A stretch of DNA of 61,922 nucleotides. Source: Exilibacterium sp. (GTDB lineage: Bacteria; Pseudomonadota; Gammaproteobacteria; Pseudomonadales; Cellvibrionaceae). The DNA lies in NCBI GenBank assembly GCA_028280195.1, contig JANQMH010000141.1:1-61922 (forward strand). The letters run 5' to 3'. Numbering within the stretch: position 1 is the stretch's first letter; each line of letters opens with the position of its first letter. A program made the translations under genes and the position numbers. Positions 44,633-55,829 of the stretch are shown in pieces. Below the pieces are notes generated by a model. The model was not told the origin of the DNA. It made no database searches and saw only the letters and a program-made list of their open reading frames with translations.

Positions 44633-47600
44633 ATGATTGAAGCCATTATCCGCTGGTCGACCGGCAACCGTTTCTTTGTGCTACTGGCGGCCGTACTGCT
44701 GGCCCTGGGAGGCTGGTATGCAGTCAAACAAACACCGATCGACGCCATACCGGACCTGTCCGATGTGCAGGTCATCATTAAAACCCCTTTCCCGGGGCAG
44801 GCGCCGCAGGTGGTCCAGGATCAGGTTACCTATCCGCTGACCACCGCTATGCTGGCAGTGCCCAAAGCGGTTACGGTGCGCGGCTACTCATTTTTTGGCG
44901 ACTCCTACATTTACGTCATTTTCGAGGACGGTACCGATCTGTACTGGGCCCGCTCGCGGGTGCTCGAATACCTGAGTCAGGTGAGCGGCCAGTTGCCGCC
45001 CGGCGCCAAACCCGAGTTGGGCCCCGACGCTACAGGCGTAGGCTGGATTTACAACTACGCACTGGTCGATCGCAGCGGCCGGCACGACCTGGCGCAGTTG
45101 CGCTCACTGCAGGACTGGTTTTTACGCTATGAGTTACAGACGGTTGCCGGTGTTGCCGAGGTGGCCACTGTCGGCGGTATGGTGCGGCAGTATCAGGTCA
45201 CTGTCGACCCGAATAAACTGCGCGCCTACAACCTGCCACTGGCCCATATTCGCGAGGCCATTGAGCGCGCCAACCAGGAGGCCGGCGCATCGGTCATCGA
45301 AATGGCCGAAGCCGAATATATGGTGCGCGCCAGCGGCTATCTGCAGGGCATAGCGGATATTGAAAAAATCCCCCTGGGTTTGGACGCGTCCGGCACGCCG
45401 CTGCAGCTCGGCCGCATTGCCGATATCACTATCGGCCCGCAGATGCGGCGCGGCATCGCCGAACTCAATGGCGAAGGCGAAGTGGTCGGCGGCATTGTGG
45501 TGATGCGCTACGGTGAAAACGCGCAAAAAACCATTGCCGGCGTCAAAGCCAAACTGCAGAGCCTGAAGAAGGGTTTGCCGGACGGGGTTGAAATCATAAC
45601 CACCTATGACCGCTCCAGCCTGATCGAACGCGCCGTGGACAATCTGTATCGGAAACTGATTGAGGAATTTATCGTTGTGGCGCTGATATGCGCGGCATTC
45701 CTGCTGCACCTGCGCTCATCCCTGGTTGTGATTCTCAGCTTGCCTCTGGGTATATTGGCCGCCTATGTGGTCATGTATATACAGGGTATCAATGCCAATA
45801 TCATGTCACTGGGCGGCATTGCCATCGCCATTGGCGCAATGCTGGATGCGGCAATTGTGATGGTGGAAAATCTGCATAAGCATATGGAGCGCGGCAAACT
45901 GACCGACGCCAATCGCTGGCAGGTGGTAACTGAGGCCGCCTGCGAGGTGGGGCCGCCGTTGTTTTTTTCACTGCTGATCATCACCGTCAGTTTTCTACCG
46001 GTATTTACCCTGGAGGCACAGGAGGGCAAGCTGTTTTCCCCGCTGGCATTTACCAAGACCTATGCCATGGCAGCCGCAGCCGGGTTGGCGATCACGCTGG
46101 TACCGGTGCTGATGGGCTACTTCATTCGCGGCAAACTCTTGCCTGAACACAAAAATCCCCTCAACCGCTGTCTGATCGCAGCCTATACGCCGCTCATCAA
46201 AACCGTATTGGCGTATCCTAAAACCGTGCTGGCAATCGCCGCAGCCATACTGATGACCGGCCTTTGGCCGCTCAGCCGGCTGGGCAGTGAATTTATGCCG
46301 CCACTGGACGAGGGCGATTTAATGTATATGCCCACCACCTATGCCGGCATATCCATCGGTAAAGCCCGGGAGTTACTGCAGCAGACTGATAAACTGATTA
46401 TGACCATACCGGAGGTGGAAACCGTGTTCGGTAAAATCGGCCGCGCCGAGACCGCCACCGACCCCGCTCCGCTGACCATGATTGAAACGCTTATCCAGTT
46501 CAAACCCAAAGACCAGTGGCGGCCGGGGACTACCGCAGCCAGCCTGCGCGACGAACTCGATGCCCTGGTGCAGTTTCCGGGCCTCACCAACGCCTGGGTT
46601 ATGCCGATTAAAACCCGTATTGATATGCTGGCAACCGGTATTAAAACACCGGTGGGCATTAAAGTCTCCGGCCCCGATCTGCAGGAAATAGAGCAAATCG
46701 GCCGGCAACTGGAGGACATACTGCCGCAGGTGCGGGGCACCGCATCGGTTTACTCGGAACGCGTCGCCGGCGGCCGCTATATCAAGGTGGATATCGATCG
46801 CGACAAGGCGGCCCGCTTCGGCCTCAACGTCGCAGATATTCAGGCAGTGGTGCGCACGGCCATCGGCGGTACCAATGTTACCGAAACCGTCGAGGGGCTG
46901 GCGCGCTACCCGGTCAACCTGCGCTATCCGCAAAGCTACCGCAACTCGCCGCAGCAGCTGAGACTGCTGCCGCTTGTCACCCCGGCTAACGAGCGTATCG
47001 CCCTGGGGGATATCACCGATATTTATGTCGCCGACGGGGCCCCGGCGATAAAGAGTGAAAACGCGCGCCTGAACGGCTGGACCTTCATCGATATCAGCGA
47101 CCGCGATTTGGGCTCCTATGTCGCCGAGGCGCAGCGTGTGGTGGGCGAACGGGTGGACCTGCCGCCCGGCTATGCCATCAATTGGTCCGGGCAGTATGAA
47201 TATATGCTGCGCGCAGAAGAAAAACTGAAAACTGTGATACCTCTGACTGTGCTGATTATCGTGCTGCTGCTGTATCTCAGCTTTGGCAATATGGCCGCTG
47301 TCGCCATTATCCTCGGTTCACTGCCACTGGCCGTCATTGGCGGCCTGTGGCTACTGTACTGGCTGGATTTTGATCTGTCGGTCGCCGTGGGCGTGGGATT
47401 TATAGCGCTGGCGGGGGTGGCAGTCGAGTTGGGAGTGATTATGCTGGTGTTTCTGAATCAGGCTTACCGGCACACCCTGCAGCGAGTGGAGCAACAGGGC
47501 CGCCGGCTTACGGCGCAGGATATCAGGCAGGCGATTATCGAAGGTGCCTGTTTGCGCGTGCGCCCCAAGGTAATGACCGCCGCCACTGTTATCATCGGCC

Positions 47601-47770
47601 TGCTGCCGGTTATGTGGGGCACCGGCACCGGTTCCGAAGTGATGCGGCGTATCGCCGCCCCCATGGTTGGCGGTATGCTGTCCGCGCTGGTATTGACGTT
47701 GATTGTGATTCCGGCGATTTACTGGCTGTGGAAAAGCGCACAGCTGCGGGGCGGCAACGGAGGGCCTTAG
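44633..47770 (+). CDS. Heavy-metal efflux RND transporter (CusA/CzcA-like)
   Basis: The 1045-residue HME-RND pump has TM1 at about 13-30, the large loops expected, and the charged transmembrane residues of the family (for example [13 protein letters not shown]). Two of the Met sites that CusA uses to carry Cu(I)/Ag(I) seem present (PLTMIET and TRIDMLATG). The third (YGM in CusA) appears as FGL. The pattern suits monovalent copper/silver more than the acidic path of zinc/cobalt CzcA, but this is from memory of the family. ATG 44633 has AAGGG upstream. Confidence 0.9.
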   Translation: MIEAIIRWSTGNRFFVLLAAVLLALGGWYAVKQTPIDAIPDLSDVQVIIKTPFPGQAPQVVQDQVTYPLTTAMLAVPKAVTVRGYSFFGDSYIYVIFEDGTDLYWARSRVLEYLSQVSGQLPPGAKPELGPDATGVGWIYNYALVDRSGRHDLAQLRSLQDWFLRYELQTVAGVAEVATVGGMVRQYQVTVDPNKLRAYNLPLAHIREAIERANQEAGASVIEMAEAEYMVRASGYLQGIADIEKIPLGLDASGTPLQLGRIADITIGPQMRRGIAELNGEGEVVGGIVVMRYGENAQKTIAGVKAKLQSLKKGLPDGVEIITTYDRSSLIERAVDNLYRKLIEEFIVVALICAAFLLHLRSSLVVILSLPLGILAAYVVMYIQGINANIMSLGGIAIAIGAMLDAAIVMVENLHKHMERGKLTDANRWQVVTEAACEVGPPLFFSLLIITVSFLPVFTLEAQEGKLFSPLAFTKTYAMAAAAGLAITLVPVLMGYFIRGKLLPEHKNPLNRCLIAAYTPLIKTVLAYPKTVLAIAAAILMTGLWPLSRLGSEFMPPLDEGDLMYMPTTYAGISIGKARELLQQTDKLIMTIPEVETVFGKIGRAETATDPAPLTMIETLIQFKPKDQWRPGTTAASLRDELDALVQFPGLTNAWVMPIKTRIDMLATGIKTPVGIKVSGPDLQEIEQIGRQLEDILPQVRGTASVYSERVAGGRYIKVDIDRDKAARFGLNVADIQAVVRTAIGGTNVTETVEGLARYPVNLRYPQSYRNSPQQLRLLPLVTPANERIALGDITDIYVADGAPAIKSENARLNGWTFIDISDRDLGSYVAEAQRVVGERVDLPPGYAINWSGQYEYMLRAEEKLKTVIPLTVLIIVLLLYLSFGNMAAVAIILGSLPLAVIGGLWLLYWLDFDLSVAVGVGFIALAGVAVELGVIMLVFLNQAYRHTLQRVEQQGRRLTAQDIRQAIIEGACLRVRPKVMTAATVIIGLLPVMWGTGTGSEVMRRIAAPMVGGMLSALVLTLIVIPAIYWLWKSAQLRGGNGGP

Positions 47771-47910
47771 GTGAGTGCCGGCCGCCATTCCCGTGCGGGC
47801 CTGGATAGCACTCGCACTGCAACGGCTTCCGCCGCTACCAAACCGGGTTGCAGCTCTTTCGGTTGCAGGCGATAACCCTTTTGTGGACACGCCGCAGCAA
47901 CCTCTGTTGT

Positions 47911-48474
47911 TCAGGACAGCAATTTGACTCTGCCGCGCCGGGCGATCAGCATGGCGCACAAGACACCCGCCAGCGCGCCAAACAGGTGTGACTCATAGGA
48001 TATATGGCTGGCGCCGGGTACGATGCCGAAAATCATGCCGCTGTAAAAGATAATCACAAAAACCGCAATCACGATATTGATCAGGCGCCGCTCAAACCAG
48101 GCCAGGGCAATACTCAGACTCCACAGCCCGAATATCCAGCCGCTGGCGCCGATATGATTGGCCGGGCGGGCAAAAGCCCATACCAGCAGGCCGCTGACGA
48201 TAATAATGAACAGACTGCAGTGTACATAGGAGCGCACCGGCCGTACAAAGCACAAACTGCTGAAAACAAACAGCCCGATCAGGTTATTCAGCAGATGACC
48301 GATATTGCCATGCAGAAAGGGCGCCGAAAATATATGCGGCAGGCTGTGCACATGGCGCGGCTGGATACCGTAATGCAAAAACTGATAACCGGTAAACATA
48401 TTGAGCACATGCACCGCTGTCACAAACAGCAGGATACCGATCAACAGGCGGAACTTATAGGCGATCTGTTTCAT
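47911..48474 (-). CDS. Rhomboid-family intramembrane serine protease
   Basis: The 187-residue protein has six predicted membrane helices with the rhomboid catalytic motif GASGWIFG (Ser) and the His in SHLFGALAG. FLHGNIGHLLNNLIGLF is the usual conserved loop-helix. It looks like a general rhomboid rather than a rhombosortase, since the rhombosortase-type GLSG motif is not seen. It begins 28 bp after the stop of the giant ATPase on the same strand, so it may be the last gene of the envelope operon. Its substrate is not evident; the GlyGly-CTERM lipoprotein at 34731-35609 is one candidate. Confidence 0.88.
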   Translation of the reverse strand: MKQIAYKFRLLIGILLFVTAVHVLNMFTGYQFLHYGIQPRHVHSLPHIFSAPFLHGNIGHLLNNLIGLFVFSSLCFVRPVRSYVHCSLFIIIVSGLLVWAFARPANHIGASGWIFGLWSLSIALAWFERRLINIVIAVFVIIFYSGMIFGIVPGASHISYESHLFGALAGVLCAMLIARRGRVKLLS

Positions 48475-48502
48475 TTACTGCTCGTATCTGCGGTTACGAC
48501 TC

Positions 48503-51500
48503 TCATTTCAGCTTGTTGCGCGCATCTTCCGCCACCGATTTTTCCAGGGAACGCAACTGCTCAGAGATATCCTGCATCTTGTCGTGGGTGCGCAGATCGA
48601 TCTCGAGCTTTTTGTCCATACTGCGAATCAGTGGAAAAATGCTGTGCTCGATAGTTTCCGCCAACACCTGCAAAACCCTGTCCATACCCGGCACCGGCTG
48701 ATTCACTACTTCGACATTGGGCCGCTGGGATGCCAGCAGTCTGCCGAGTTTCTGCAAAGACTTATTGATACCCAGCAGCTCTGCATTGGGCTGCGTCGCA
48801 GCCGCCCCATCGCGATCCAGCAGGCCGGTTGCCACACCGCGCAACTGGTTTATCTCCTCCACCAGATCGGTCAGCTGCACCACCACTTTACCACCCACTT
48901 CGGCATCGTCACCGCCCATGGCTTTGTTGCGCAGAAAATCTTTTTTGATCTGCTGCCAGCGCTGCTGCTCCTGCGCCGTCATATTGCCGCGCAGCTCAGC
49001 CAGTTTCAACAGGTTTTCCTCCGACCCCGAGGTGAGCAGCTGCGATTCACCAATGTAGTGATCGGCAATCATCTGCATTAATTCCTCTGCATTCATAACC
49101 GCGGAGACTTTTTCCGCCATTTTGTTCATATTGCGATAACTGCCCTGTAGTTTGAACGGCGGCTCCAGCCGGTATTTATCATCCTGGGCGGCCGAGGCAA
49201 TATACTGCTGGTTGATTTTCAATACCACGTCCCTGATCACAAACAGCTTGCGCAGCACCTCGGTAACTTCATTGATTTCGGCGCCACTATAGCTGTGGCT
49301 CAACTCTGTGGTGGCGATATTCTCACCTTCGGCCATCGCCACCAGTTTATAGACATCGCCCATTTCGCGGGTGGCGAGAGGGGCCAGCACCGGATTGGAG
49401 GTCAGACTGTTTTCGATATAACTGAGGGCAAACTGTTCATCCATACCGCCGAGAATATCGCCGAGATTATAGATATCGGCACGGTTGGCCAGCATATCGG
49501 GAATCCTGAACACCTCGCCCGACTCGGTATAAGGGTTGCCTGCCATTACCACGCAGAACTTGCGGCCACGCATATCGTAAGTCCTGGTCTTACCCTTCCA
49601 GACGCCCTCGATACGCCGCGTGCCGTCGCATAAGGAGATAAATTTCTGCAGGAACTCCGGATGGGTGTGCTGAATATCGTCCAGATACAGCATCACATTA
49701 TTGCCCATCTCAAGCGCCAGGCCGAGTTTTATCAGCTCCTGCTGCGCGGTGGCATTGGGGGCCTGAGCAGGGTCCAGCGACAGCACTTCGTGGCCCAGGG
49801 ACGGGCAGTTGATCTTCATGAAAATCAGCCCCAGGCGGCTGGCGACATATTCCATCAGCGTCGTCTTGCCATAGCCCGGCGGCGAGATCATCATTAGCAA
49901 GCCCATCAGGTCGGTACGCCTGCTCTCGCCCACGGTACCCATCTGCTTGGCCAGATTATCGCCGATAATCGGCAGATAGGCTTCGTTGATCAGGCGGTTG
50001 CGCACAAAGGAACTCAGCGGCCTGGGCCGGAACTCGTCCAGGCGCAGCACCTCGCGTTCGCGCTGCGCCACCTGCTGCCGCACCTCGTGATAACGCTGGA
50101 AAGCGGGTACGTAGTCATTGCGATGCCGCTGCAATCGCAACAGAAATTCATCTACCGCAATGCTCAGAGTTCTGTCGCTAATCGTCGGATGATCTCCCAA
50201 CAGGCCCTGCACCGTCAGTTCCAGGTCGGTTTCGGTAAAGCGGCGATCGAGGCGCTTGTCAGCGTTGATAAGAGCGATCGCCTCGGGAATATAGCGACTG
50301 AATGACGGCGTTAACTGACTTGCCACCATGGCCTCCAGCCAGGCTCGGGAAAGCGCCCAGCGCGCCGCCGGCTGGCCCTGCACTTTATCGAGTGCCGACT
50401 GGTATTTGCGCCAGGTTTTATCGTCTATATGGCGCTTGAGCGAATCTACCAGTTCGCGCGCATAGCGGCTGGCGATAAATTCCAGCCGCTCGCGACCCAT
50501 CTCCGCCACCAGATACTCGGCCGCGCGATCGACGCTGGCGCTATCCGTATCAATGGGGTGGTACTCGAGAAACAGCCGCATGCCACGGCCCACTTCCGCC
50601 ACCAGCAGGTCGATGGCATGGGAACTGGAAAATACCGCCCGCATCTGTGTGGCCGACTGAGCCCGTTCCACCCAGGTGTCATAGCGCAGGCCGCTGCCCT
50701 GGGTTTCCCGGGCCAGCAGCTCCACATTGCACCAGAACACCTGTGCCAGACCGCGGCTGGCAGGGTCGTAGCGCAACAGATCGGCACTGTCGAGAGCGGG
50801 CAGCAGTTGTTTGAGGATCAATGCCGCATCGTGATCGTGGATACCTTTTTCATAGCCTTCTTTATAACGCGGGGCAGCGAAGTCGCGCACCAGCTTCAGC
50901 AGCTGTGCGTCATCGGCCAGTGCGGCGGACAACGGCGCCGCACTGGCAGGCGCCTCGCCGCCGGCCTGCAGCAGCAGTGCGGCCAGGTATTCTCCGCGGT
51001 AAACTTCGGCGCTCTCCGAGGCCAGCGACACTTCCCAGTATTCGCGCAGCTCAGCCAGGTCGGGATTGTCGATTTTCTCGAAATAGTCGGTGCCGGTTAA
51101 GTGTGTATAGAGTTCCCCCTCGCGCGGGATAATGGTCAGATCCAGCTCCTGGGTATTGACGCTGAATTTATGCCGGGGGCCGAGCTTGATAATACTGCCG
51201 CCGTCTTCGAAGATATCGGATTTGTCCCTGAGCGCCCGCAGCGCCTGTTCGCGGATGGACTTAAATCGCGATTCGATATCGTCGGCCTTGACCGCACTGT
51301 CCAGCTCGCGCAGCTGTTCCACCAGTTCGCGGATCTTAACCACCAGCGCATCGGCGGCAAAATAGGTATTGAGATCGTCGGCCTCAGTGAATTTCAGCGA
51401 GCGGCGCTCGATACTGGCCAGCATGCGCGCCGCCGCATCAGCCAGCGACTGCGCTCTGCGCTGGCGCTCGTCCAGCAGCTGCTGCTTGTGGGCTTCAAAT

Positions 51501-53773
51501 GATTCATAAACCTCATCGCGCTTGCTGATAATATCGCCCAGAAACCGGTCGTGGTCGCTGAACTGGCTCTCCAGCTCTTCCAGCTGCACCAGCAACCGCG
51601 CCAGTTGTTCGTCGCAGCGCTCCGGCGTGGTGGCGGATCCGAGCGCATTGGTGACGCTTTGCGAAAATAGTTTGAACTGCGCGGCAAACTGCGCCACCGC
51701 CTCTTCAGAGCCGAGGTTTTTCTGTTTGTGTCTGGCGCCTGCCTTGCTCTGATTGAGTTTGGCATACACTTCGGAGATAGCGTCGATAATCGCGGTGCGC
51801 AGCGTCGCATCCTGAACGTTTAACGTCGCCATCAGTTCCGACAACAGATCGAGGCCGCCGGCAGTGGACTCGATGGTCTCTATCAACGGCGTAAGCTCGG
51901 CTGTGCTGACTGCTTTCTCGATCTCGGCGTTAAGCTGATCGATTTTGCCTAAATACGGCGTCAGCGCCTGCTCGCCGGCCAGAAATTCGACCGTTTTCGC
52001 GCCGAGTTCATCACCGGCCTGCAACAAGGCCTGATTCAGCTGTTCTATACGCTCGATATCGATATAGCGATAGTCGCGGATGGTAGTGAGATGGCCGCGC
52101 TGATGGCGTATGCGATCCAGCGCGGCGACATAGTCCTCCGCCGTCTCCCAGCTCTCGGGGCGAATCGATTGCAGAATGGCATCCTGCTCGCGCTCGGCTT
52201 CGGCCATGGTCTTGGTGGACTGCTGTTTAATACTTTCTACTTTCTCGAACTCGTCGATGACCAGCTCGGCAGTGGCGCTGACCTCCTTCAACAGCTCGCC
52301 TATGCCGGCAACTTCCGGCTCTTCGATCCAGTAGTGGGCATCAAAGATTTTGCCGGCGGCCTTGGCTAATTCCTCATACAGTCGCGCCGATACAGACTGA
52401 TTATTGATGATACGGCAGATACTGTAGAGATCCGAAATACCGCGCACCAGTTCGGCATTGCCGATACGGCCGTAGAATGTCTGGCTGGCGGGCGCTTTGC
52501 TGGCGTATTCGCGACTTACAAACGGCGTTTCCCAGATCTGCATGGGGTGCACGCGGGTGGGTTCGCCCTCGGCGGAAAAAATCACAATTTTACCATCGTC
52601 GGCAAGCGCGTAACCGTGGCCATAGATGGGGTTTTGCAGGGCCTTCTCAATCAGGTTGTAGGCAAACAGGCCGACGACGCCCTGCTCGGGCTCATAAAAC
52701 ACATAGAGAACGTCCTCGCCGTTTGGTGACTGGAAAGTGCGTTTGAAGCGCAGCCCCCCGGACTGCTCGCTAAAGGTTTTATACTCGCCGTTCTGCAGGT
52801 AAAAGCCGCCCGGAAAAATAACGCCATGATCCTCAGGCAGCTGTACGCAGGACTGGCCAATGGCATCGATCCGCTGTACTTCCTGCGTCATCTTATTGAA
52901 AATGAAGTAACGCCACTGCTGCTCCCGATAGGGCAGCACTTTCACCAGGATCAAGCCGCCGAGCGCGGCGTACCGGATCTCGGCATCGTCCAGCGACTGG
53001 GTCTTGTCTTCTACCGGTTCGCGGTAGATACCCAGGCCGTCCTCGGTATTGTTTTCCACTTTAATGGTGAGATCGCCGTGGGTGGTCTCTATAAATACGG
53101 TATCGAGAATATTGTAATGGGCGTGGCGGCCGTGCACGGTATCTTCCCGCGATACCGCCGACCATTCGAAATCGAAACGGGGAGGCATCTGGATATCGCG
53201 CTCGCCGCGGTTATCGATATAGTTAACCTCTCTGCCGTCGGCCGAAACCGACCAGCGGAATACGCGAATATCCTCCAGGCGCTCACCGATCTGGAAGCCG
53301 GCCAGCAGTTTTCCCTGCTTCAGGGTTAACTGCAGCAAACGTGTGTGCTTATAATAGCGGTAAAGCTCTTCGAAATCGTTTTTAAAGCCGGCCTGCGCCA
53401 GAAAACTGCCTTCAATAGCCACGGGCTCGAGTTCAATCTCACTACCCGAGCCCTTGAGAGCAAACAGGGCAAAGACATCTTCGAGCTTGGTTTCTTTTTT
53501 CAGGCCGATAAAAACGTTGTAACCAAAGACCAGCAGATCGCCAACCTGTACGATATCGCGTGCGACGCAGTTGTTCTCGGTGCGTACCCGCACCCGCGCC
53601 GCAACGTTCATCTCGGTACTGCCAAACTCGGCCAGCCGCGCCTGGTTCAGTTGCCGCGTGCTCTGGTCGAGATTCCTGCCCTGGTCGATCAGCCGCTGGC
53701 GAATAAGCTCATAGGCCCCGCCTTCGGCGACGGCCTTATCGACAATGCTGTCGGAGTGGTCCTGCTGCACCAT
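48503..53773 (-). CDS. Giant DUF3686-type AAA ATPase (annotated elsewhere as DNA repair ATPase)
   Basis: This 1756-residue protein has an N-terminal beta-rich DUF3686 region (about 40-430), a long coiled-coil middle (about 510-830), a helical part, and a C-terminal AAA domain. That domain carries Walker A SPPGYGKTTL near 1296, Walker B VMLYLDDIQH near 1361, sensor-1 VVMAGNPY and an Arg-finger-like MLANRADIY. A helical C-terminal tail follows. The DNA-repair label in databases is old, and I see no nuclease or DNA-binding motif. Its neighbours are all envelope proteins (flotillin, YqiJ, PspA). ATG 53773 has AAGGA 7 nt upstream; the gene starts 60 bp after flotillin. Confidence 0.9.
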   Translation of the reverse strand: MVQQDHSDSIVDKAVAEGGAYELIRQRLIDQGRNLDQSTRQLNQARLAEFGSTEMNVAARVRVRTENNCVARDIVQVGDLLVFGYNVFIGLKKETKLEDVFALFALKGSGSEIELEPVAIEGSFLAQAGFKNDFEELYRYYKHTRLLQLTLKQGKLLAGFQIGERLEDIRVFRWSVSADGREVNYIDNRGERDIQMPPRFDFEWSAVSREDTVHGRHAHYNILDTVFIETTHGDLTIKVENNTEDGLGIYREPVEDKTQSLDDAEIRYAALGGLILVKVLPYREQQWRYFIFNKMTQEVQRIDAIGQSCVQLPEDHGVIFPGGFYLQNGEYKTFSEQSGGLRFKRTFQSPNGEDVLYVFYEPEQGVVGLFAYNLIEKALQNPIYGHGYALADDGKIVIFSAEGEPTRVHPMQIWETPFVSREYASKAPASQTFYGRIGNAELVRGISDLYSICRIINNQSVSARLYEELAKAAGKIFDAHYWIEEPEVAGIGELLKEVSATAELVIDEFEKVESIKQQSTKTMAEAEREQDAILQSIRPESWETAEDYVAALDRIRHQRGHLTTIRDYRYIDIERIEQLNQALLQAGDELGAKTVEFLAGEQALTPYLGKIDQLNAEIEKAVSTAELTPLIETIESTAGGLDLLSELMATLNVQDATLRTAIIDAISEVYAKLNQSKAGARHKQKNLGSEEAVAQFAAQFKLFSQSVTNALGSATTPERCDEQLARLLVQLEELESQFSDHDRFLGDIISKRDEVYESFEAHKQQLLDERQRRAQSLADAAARMLASIERRSLKFTEADDLNTYFAADALVVKIRELVEQLRELDSAVKADDIESRFKSIREQALRALRDKSDIFEDGGSIIKLGPRHKFSVNTQELDLTIIPREGELYTHLTGTDYFEKIDNPDLAELREYWEVSLASESAEVYRGEYLAALLLQAGGEAPASAAPLSAALADDAQLLKLVRDFAAPRYKEGYEKGIHDHDAALILKQLLPALDSADLLRYDPASRGLAQVFWCNVELLARETQGSGLRYDTWVERAQSATQMRAVFSSSHAIDLLVAEVGRGMRLFLEYHPIDTDSASVDRAAEYLVAEMGRERLEFIASRYARELVDSLKRHIDDKTWRKYQSALDKVQGQPAARWALSRAWLEAMVASQLTPSFSRYIPEAIALINADKRLDRRFTETDLELTVQGLLGDHPTISDRTLSIAVDEFLLRLQRHRNDYVPAFQRYHEVRQQVAQREREVLRLDEFRPRPLSSFVRNRLINEAYLPIIGDNLAKQMGTVGESRRTDLMGLLMMISPPGYGKTTLMEYVASRLGLIFMKINCPSLGHEVLSLDPAQAPNATAQQELIKLGLALEMGNNVMLYLDDIQHTHPEFLQKFISLCDGTRRIEGVWKGKTRTYDMRGRKFCVVMAGNPYTESGEVFRIPDMLANRADIYNLGDILGGMDEQFALSYIENSLTSNPVLAPLATREMGDVYKLVAMAEGENIATTELSHSYSGAEINEVTEVLRKLFVIRDVVLKINQQYIASAAQDDKYRLEPPFKLQGSYRNMNKMAEKVSAVMNAEELMQMIADHYIGESQLLTSGSEENLLKLAELRGNMTAQEQQRWQQIKKDFLRNKAMGGDDAEVGGKVVVQLTDLVEEINQLRGVATGLLDRDGAAATQPNAELLGINKSLQKLGRLLASQRPNVEVVNQPVPGMDRVLQVLAETIEHSIFPLIRSMDKKLEIDLRTHDKMQDISEQLRSLEKSVAEDARNKLK

Positions 53774-53833
53774 GGTTTGATCCTTGTTCTGCAAACGGCC
53801 TTGAGGCCTACCGGTGGCGCCAGCCCAGGCTGG

Positions 53834-55789
53834 CTATACCGACGGCTGTTCTGTTTTGGCGGCCGCCTCTCTGTCCCTGTCATCGATAAACTTGTCGAGA
53901 AATGCCGCTACTGTACCGCTCTTCGAAGCCAGGCCGTCAACGGCCTTGCCCAACGACAGCGACTTGGCAAAGGTATCGAAGAAATGACCCTCGCCGCCAA
54001 CGATATCGATATGCGCTTTCTGCAGCGCCGTCGCCAGTACCTCGGCATTTTCCTTGGCGATATCCCTGCCTGCCTCGATCGAAGCCAGCGCCTCTTTCAG
54101 CGCCGTTTCCAGGCTCATACGGAATTCTTCATGGTTGCGCGCCTTGTCACTCATGGCGCCCATGGCATCAAATTTCTCGACCAGGCCATCGGCTTCGGCC
54201 TTGAACTGCTCGCGGGTTACCTCCGCACCTGCCATGCCGATCTCCTTTTTCGCCCGCGCTTCAGCTTCGCCCCTGGCGCCGATGACCTGGGCCGCCGCCA
54301 GACCGGTTTCCCGCTCAGCCTTGGCTTCTGACTCGCCCTTGGCGCCAATCACCGCAGCCTCCGCCATACCTTCTTTCTCCAGCGCATCGGCTTTAGCCTC
54401 CTGCACTTTGGCCTCAGCCAGCCCCGGCGCGGCGCGCTCGGCCTGTAAGCCCTCGGCCAGTTTCTTCTTGGCATCGGCCTCTTTGGCGGAAGCGTCCAAT
54501 TCAGCCTGGGCAATAGTCGTGATCTCGGCAGCCTTGTGCTTGGAGGCAAGCTCCTCGGCTTCGGCGGCTTTTACCTGTTTGACTTTTTCCTCCTCGGCCT
54601 GAGCTTCAGCGGCCAGCACCTGCACCTGTTTGTGGCGATCGGCCTCTGAAACCTCGCGCACTTCCTTGATACGTTCTTCCTCGATGGCAACGGTTTTATC
54701 CACCGCCACACGCTCGCGAATGACATTGGCTATCTCTTTTTTCTCCACTTCCACAGCTTTTTCGGCTTCGATTTTCTGCAGTTCGACTTCACGCTCTCGG
54801 GCAACGACTTCCAGATCCTTGGCGCGCACCACCTTCTCCACTTCGATAACCACGGCGCGCTGGCGGTTCTGCTCGGCCACTTCCACTTCACGCTTCTGGT
54901 TTTCGGTCTGCACGGCAAGCTCCTGATCCACCTGAATGGTTGCGGCATCCATCTTCAGGCGCTCCTCTTCCTGCACTTTCTTGGTCTCAGCTTCTTCGCG
55001 CGCGCGTATGGTGGCGACCTCGCGCTCCTGCCGGGCCTCGGCATCGGCCTGCTGCCGCTCCAGCTCCAACATCGCCTCGACGGTTTCGACGTTCTTCTTC
55101 TTGATCGCCAGCTCTTCGTCGCGCTCGAGAATATTGGTGCGCACGTTCTGCTCGGCGGTCAGCTCGGTAATTTTTTTGATACCCTCTGCATCGAGAATAT
55201 TACTCGGATCAAGGGATTTTTTCGGAGTCTGCTCGAGATAATCAATGGCCACATCTTCGAGCACATAGCCATTGAGATCGTCGCCGATTACCTGGATGAT
55301 CTTCTCGCGGAATTCCTGGCGATTTTCGAACAACTGGACAAACTCGATCTGCTTGCCTACGGTTTTCAACGCTTCGGAAAACTTGGCGGAGAACAGCTCG
55401 TCTACCGCCACCTTGTCCGATGCACGGCTGGCGCCGATGGATTTTGCCACTTTGAGTACGTCCTCGGCGGTTTCGTTGACACGCAAATAAAAGGCAACAG
55501 TGATGTCGGCACGCATATTGTCGGCACAGATTAGGCCGTCACTGCCACGGCGGTCCACCTCCAGCGTAATCAGTGAAATACGCATCAACTCCTTTTTATA
55601 GATGATCGGGTATACCAGCGCACCGGTAAAGTGCACCCCCGGCACCGACCCGAGACCGTTGACAATTAAAGCGGTACCCTGTTCGACTTTGACGTACCAG
55701 GCTTTGACAACCGCCAGCAGCCCCATAAGAATGATAAAGACAGTGACGACTGTCACCAGCAAGCCCATAAATCCCGACAAATCAGCCAT
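53834..55789 (-). CDS. Flotillin/SPFH membrane protein (YqiK-like)
   Basis: The 651-residue protein has an N-terminal membrane segment (LLVTVVTVFIILMGLLAVV, about 10-28), an SPFH/Band 7 domain (about 30-200), and a very long Glu/Lys/Ala coiled coil (about 210-560) with a repeated AAVIGAKGESEAKAE / AAQVIGARGEAEARA block. It ends in a short flotillin C-terminal domain. Flotillins organise fluid membrane microdomains and scaffold proteases. GGAG precedes ATG 55789. The YqiJ-like gene lies 40 bp upstream; this yqiJ-yqiK pair is known in E. coli. Confidence 0.93.
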   Translation of the reverse strand: MADLSGFMGLLVTVVTVFIILMGLLAVVKAWYVKVEQGTALIVNGLGSVPGVHFTGALVYPIIYKKELMRISLITLEVDRRGSDGLICADNMRADITVAFYLRVNETAEDVLKVAKSIGASRASDKVAVDELFSAKFSEALKTVGKQIEFVQLFENRQEFREKIIQVIGDDLNGYVLEDVAIDYLEQTPKKSLDPSNILDAEGIKKITELTAEQNVRTNILERDEELAIKKKNVETVEAMLELERQQADAEARQEREVATIRAREEAETKKVQEEERLKMDAATIQVDQELAVQTENQKREVEVAEQNRQRAVVIEVEKVVRAKDLEVVAREREVELQKIEAEKAVEVEKKEIANVIRERVAVDKTVAIEEERIKEVREVSEADRHKQVQVLAAEAQAEEEKVKQVKAAEAEELASKHKAAEITTIAQAELDASAKEADAKKKLAEGLQAERAAPGLAEAKVQEAKADALEKEGMAEAAVIGAKGESEAKAERETGLAAAQVIGARGEAEARAKKEIGMAGAEVTREQFKAEADGLVEKFDAMGAMSDKARNHEEFRMSLETALKEALASIEAGRDIAKENAEVLATALQKAHIDIVGGEGHFFDTFAKSLSLGKAVDGLASKSGTVAAFLDKFIDDRDREAAAKTEQPSV

Positions 55790-55829
55790 AGCATCTACTC
55801 CATTTTAATTGTTCGAACCGGAACCCAAA

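Noticed and set aside
53345-54331. 328-codon open frame across the ATPase/flotillin junction on the plus strand
   Set aside because: It overlaps two clear genes on the other strand and shows no motif.
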